In this document: positions 62,630 through 64,000 of the stretch, one piece after another
Numbering within the stretch: the stretch's first letter is position 1
How the letters are laid out: every line of letters begins with the position of its first letter
Notes under the pieces: model-generated
Seen by the model: the letters and a program-made list of their open reading frames with translations, nothing else
The model's database searches: none
Told to the model about the DNA's origin: nothing
DNA from: Mycolicibacterium fortuitum subsp. fortuitum
GTDB lineage: Bacteria; Actinomycetota; Actinomycetes; Mycobacteriales; Mycobacteriaceae
DNA: 64,000 bases
NCBI RefSeq assembly: GCF_022179545.1
Contig: NZ_AP025518.1
Coordinates: forward strand, 2,356,001-2,420,000
Direction of reading: 5' to 3'
Program-made: the position numbers and the translations under genes

Positions 62630-63367
62630 GTGTACCGAGTTTTTGAAGCGCTCGACGAGCTCGGCGCGATCGTCGAAGAAGCACGCGGTGTGCCGATGAC
62701 GGCCGGCTGCGTGGTGCCCCGCGGTGATGTCCTCGAGCTGATCGACGACATCAAGGACGCGATCCCCGGTGAACTCGACGACGCGCAGGACGTGCTGGAT
62801 GCGCGCGATTCGCTGCTGCGCGAAGCCAAGGAGCACTGCGAGTCGGTGATGGGCAAGTCGAACGCGGACGCGGACGCCATGCTCAACCACGCCAGGGCCG
62901 AGGCCGACCGTCTGCTGGCCGACGCCAAGGCGCAGGCCGACCGGATGGTCGCCGAGGCGCGTCAACACAGCGAGCGCATGGTGGGCGAGGCCCGCGAGGA
63001 GGCATCGCGTTTGGCGGCCGCGGCGAAGCGGGAGTACGACGCGAGCACCGGCAGGGCCAAGGCCGAGGCCGATCGCCTGATCGAGAGCGGCAATCTGTCC
63101 TACGAGAAGGCCGTGCAGGAAGGCATCAAGGAGCAGCAGCGCCTGGTGTCGCAGACCGAGATCGTCGCGACGGCGACCGCAGAGGCCACCCGTCTCATCG
63201 ACGCGGCGCACGCCGAAGCGGACCGGTTGCGCGGTGAATGCGACATCTACGTCGACAGCAAACTGGCCGAGTTCGAGGAGTTCCTCAACGGCACCCTTCG
63301 CTCCGTCGGTCGCGGCAGGCACCAGCTTCGTACCACGGCGGGCACGCACGACTACGCCACCCGCTGA
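62630..63367 (+). CDS. sepIVA: DivIVA-like coiled-coil division protein SepIVA
   Basis: SepIVA is a mycobacterial septation and envelope-growth factor (Rv2927c, MSMEG_2416). From GTG 62630 it has 245 residues: a DivIVA-like N-terminus (VYRVFEALDELGAIVEEARG), then long coiled coil from about residue 48 to 215 rich in Ala/Glu/Asp/Arg heptads (AEADRLLADAKAQADRMVAE). GGAGGG at 62617-62622 supports this start; the frame is open 99 bases upstream without conservation. The 117 bases before it probably hold its promoter. Confidence 0.92.
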   Translation: MYRVFEALDELGAIVEEARGVPMTAGCVVPRGDVLELIDDIKDAIPGELDDAQDVLDARDSLLREAKEHCESVMGKSNADADAMLNHARAEADRLLADAKAQADRMVAEARQHSERMVGEAREEASRLAAAAKREYDASTGRAKAEADRLIESGNLSYEKAVQEGIKEQQRLVSQTEIVATATAEATRLIDAAHAEADRLRGECDIYVDSKLAEFEEFLNGTLRSVGRGRHQLRTTAGTHDYATR

Positions 63368-63431
63368 GACCGTGCGCAGCGGCCGGCGCACTGCGTCGTG
63401 GTGCGTTCTCCCAGCGCCGTAGGATCGATGC

Positions 63432-64000
63432 ATGGCGACGCATGCGAAATCGGCTGGGCGCGGAGGGCCTGAAAGGCGTAGTGATTCCCGATCGCCGCTG
63501 GTGATAGATGTCTCTCGGCTGGGCCGGCGTCCCGGCTCGTTCCTGGCTCATCGGGAGACGGTGCCCAGTCCGGTGCGTATCGGCGTCGAGTTGGTCGCCA
63601 TCGAGAAGGGCGCACCGCTGGAACTCGACCTGCAGTTGCAGTCGGTGTCCGAAGGCGTGCTGGTCAGCGGTACCGTCTCGGCGCCCACCGTCGGTGAGTG
63701 CGCACGATGCCTGACCGAGCTGACCGGGGACGTCCAGATCGATCTCACCGAGCTGTACGCGTACCCGGACAGCGCCACCGACGAGACCACCGAAGCCGAC
63801 GAGATGGGCCGGGTGGGGGCCTCCGGCCAGGCCGACACGGTCGACCTGGAGCAGCCGATCATCGACGCCGTCGGGTTGGCGCTGCCGTTCTCCCCGCTGT
63901 GCCGCCCCGACTGCCCGGGGTTGTGCCCTGATTGCGGTGTCGCGCTGGCCACCGCCGAACCGGGGCATCATCACGACAAGATCGACCCGCGTTGGGCCAA
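63432..64000 (+). CDS. DUF177 / YceD family protein (3' end outside window)
   Basis: The frame from ATG 63432 is open to the window edge, 189 codons. It shows the DUF177 core: LVIDVSRLGRRPGSF, GECARCLTELTGDVQ with paired Cys, and CRPDCPGLCPDCGVAL with four more Cys. This family (Rv2926c, E. coli YceD) usually lies just before rpmF or rnc and is implicated in rRNA or L32 biogenesis. TAGGAT at 63420-63425 is six bases before this ATG and supports it over the ATG at 63428. Confidence 0.88.
   Translation, partial: MATHAKSAGRGGPERRSDSRSPLVIDVSRLGRRPGSFLAHRETVPSPVRIGVELVAIEKGAPLELDLQLQSVSEGVLVSGTVSAPTVGECARCLTELTGDVQIDLTELYAYPDSATDETTEADEMGRVGASGQADTVDLEQPIIDAVGLALPFSPLCRPDCPGLCPDCGVALATAEPGHHHDKIDPRWA

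Overview
The window reads as a chromosomal segment of a mycobacterium, most likely a fast-growing Mycolicibacterium. It has high GC, many GTG starts, TANNNT -10 boxes placed 6-9 bases before start codons (leaderless genes), an HU protein with a long Lys/Ala tail (hupB), a DivIVA-like SepIVA homologue, and gene order that follows the M. tuberculosis block ligA (Rv3014c) to Rv2926c in reversed orientation. I see no prophage, insertion sequence, CRISPR array or rRNA. Identifications rest on translated motifs and remembered family and synteny knowledge, with no database search.

Layout. 1-4400: end of an acyl-CoA ligase gene, a YjbR-like gene, DNA ligase ligA and an ACT-domain gene. 4571-8458: five tandem paralogous membrane proteins of unknown function, inserted where M. 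tuberculosis has none. 8524-14380: gatC, gatA and gatB, interrupted by pfkA and a divergent MarR / NAD(P)-binding pair with a DoxX-like remnant. 14390-17640: a TetR regulator, lppZ, doxX and cfp6. 17716-21505: ilvBNC with a leader-peptide attenuator and a closing terminator. 21513-24456: a small unknown gene, a secreted Gly-rich protein with an in-frame TGA, a WrbA-like flavoprotein and an FAD oxidoreductase. 24511-27104: serA and leuB. 27130-33234: a membrane protein, a DHFR-like reductase, an MFS transporter, a secreted lipase, a FAH-family hydrolase and gltX. 33375-33642: tRNA-Gln, tRNA-Glu and a terminator. 33787-37580: an IclR regulator divergent from leuCD, then hupB. 37589-41479: mutT1, ppk1 and cofC on the minus strand. 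41544-46794: gpsA, a Cys/Met-metabolism PLP enzyme, ddl, a DUF3515 gene, a lone AsnC effector domain and thiL. 46819-53003: ung, a lipoprotein, rpmB, a DAK/FakA-like gene, recG and a secreted nuclease. 53016-57337: two aldo-keto reductases, lipN, and a DsbA/VKOR oxidative-folding pair. 57372-64000: pyruvate carboxylase, rsmD, coaD, a hemerythrin, sepIVA and the start of a DUF177 gene.

How the genes work together. Branched-chain amino acid synthesis dominates: ilvBNC, leuB and leuCD are spread over three transcription units, controlled by an attenuator at ilvB and probably by the IclR protein at leuCD. gltX, tRNA-Gln, tRNA-Glu and gatCAB together supply the indirect Gln-tRNA route. ligA, ung, recG and mutT1 are DNA maintenance genes. 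DoxX, hemerythrin, the WrbA-like protein and the DsbA/VKOR pair relate to redox balance.

The most unusual items are the five-paralogue membrane array, the Gly-Tyr repeat protein whose frame continues through a TGA, a probable CTG start for rsmD, and two divergent genes whose start codons share the same CATG.
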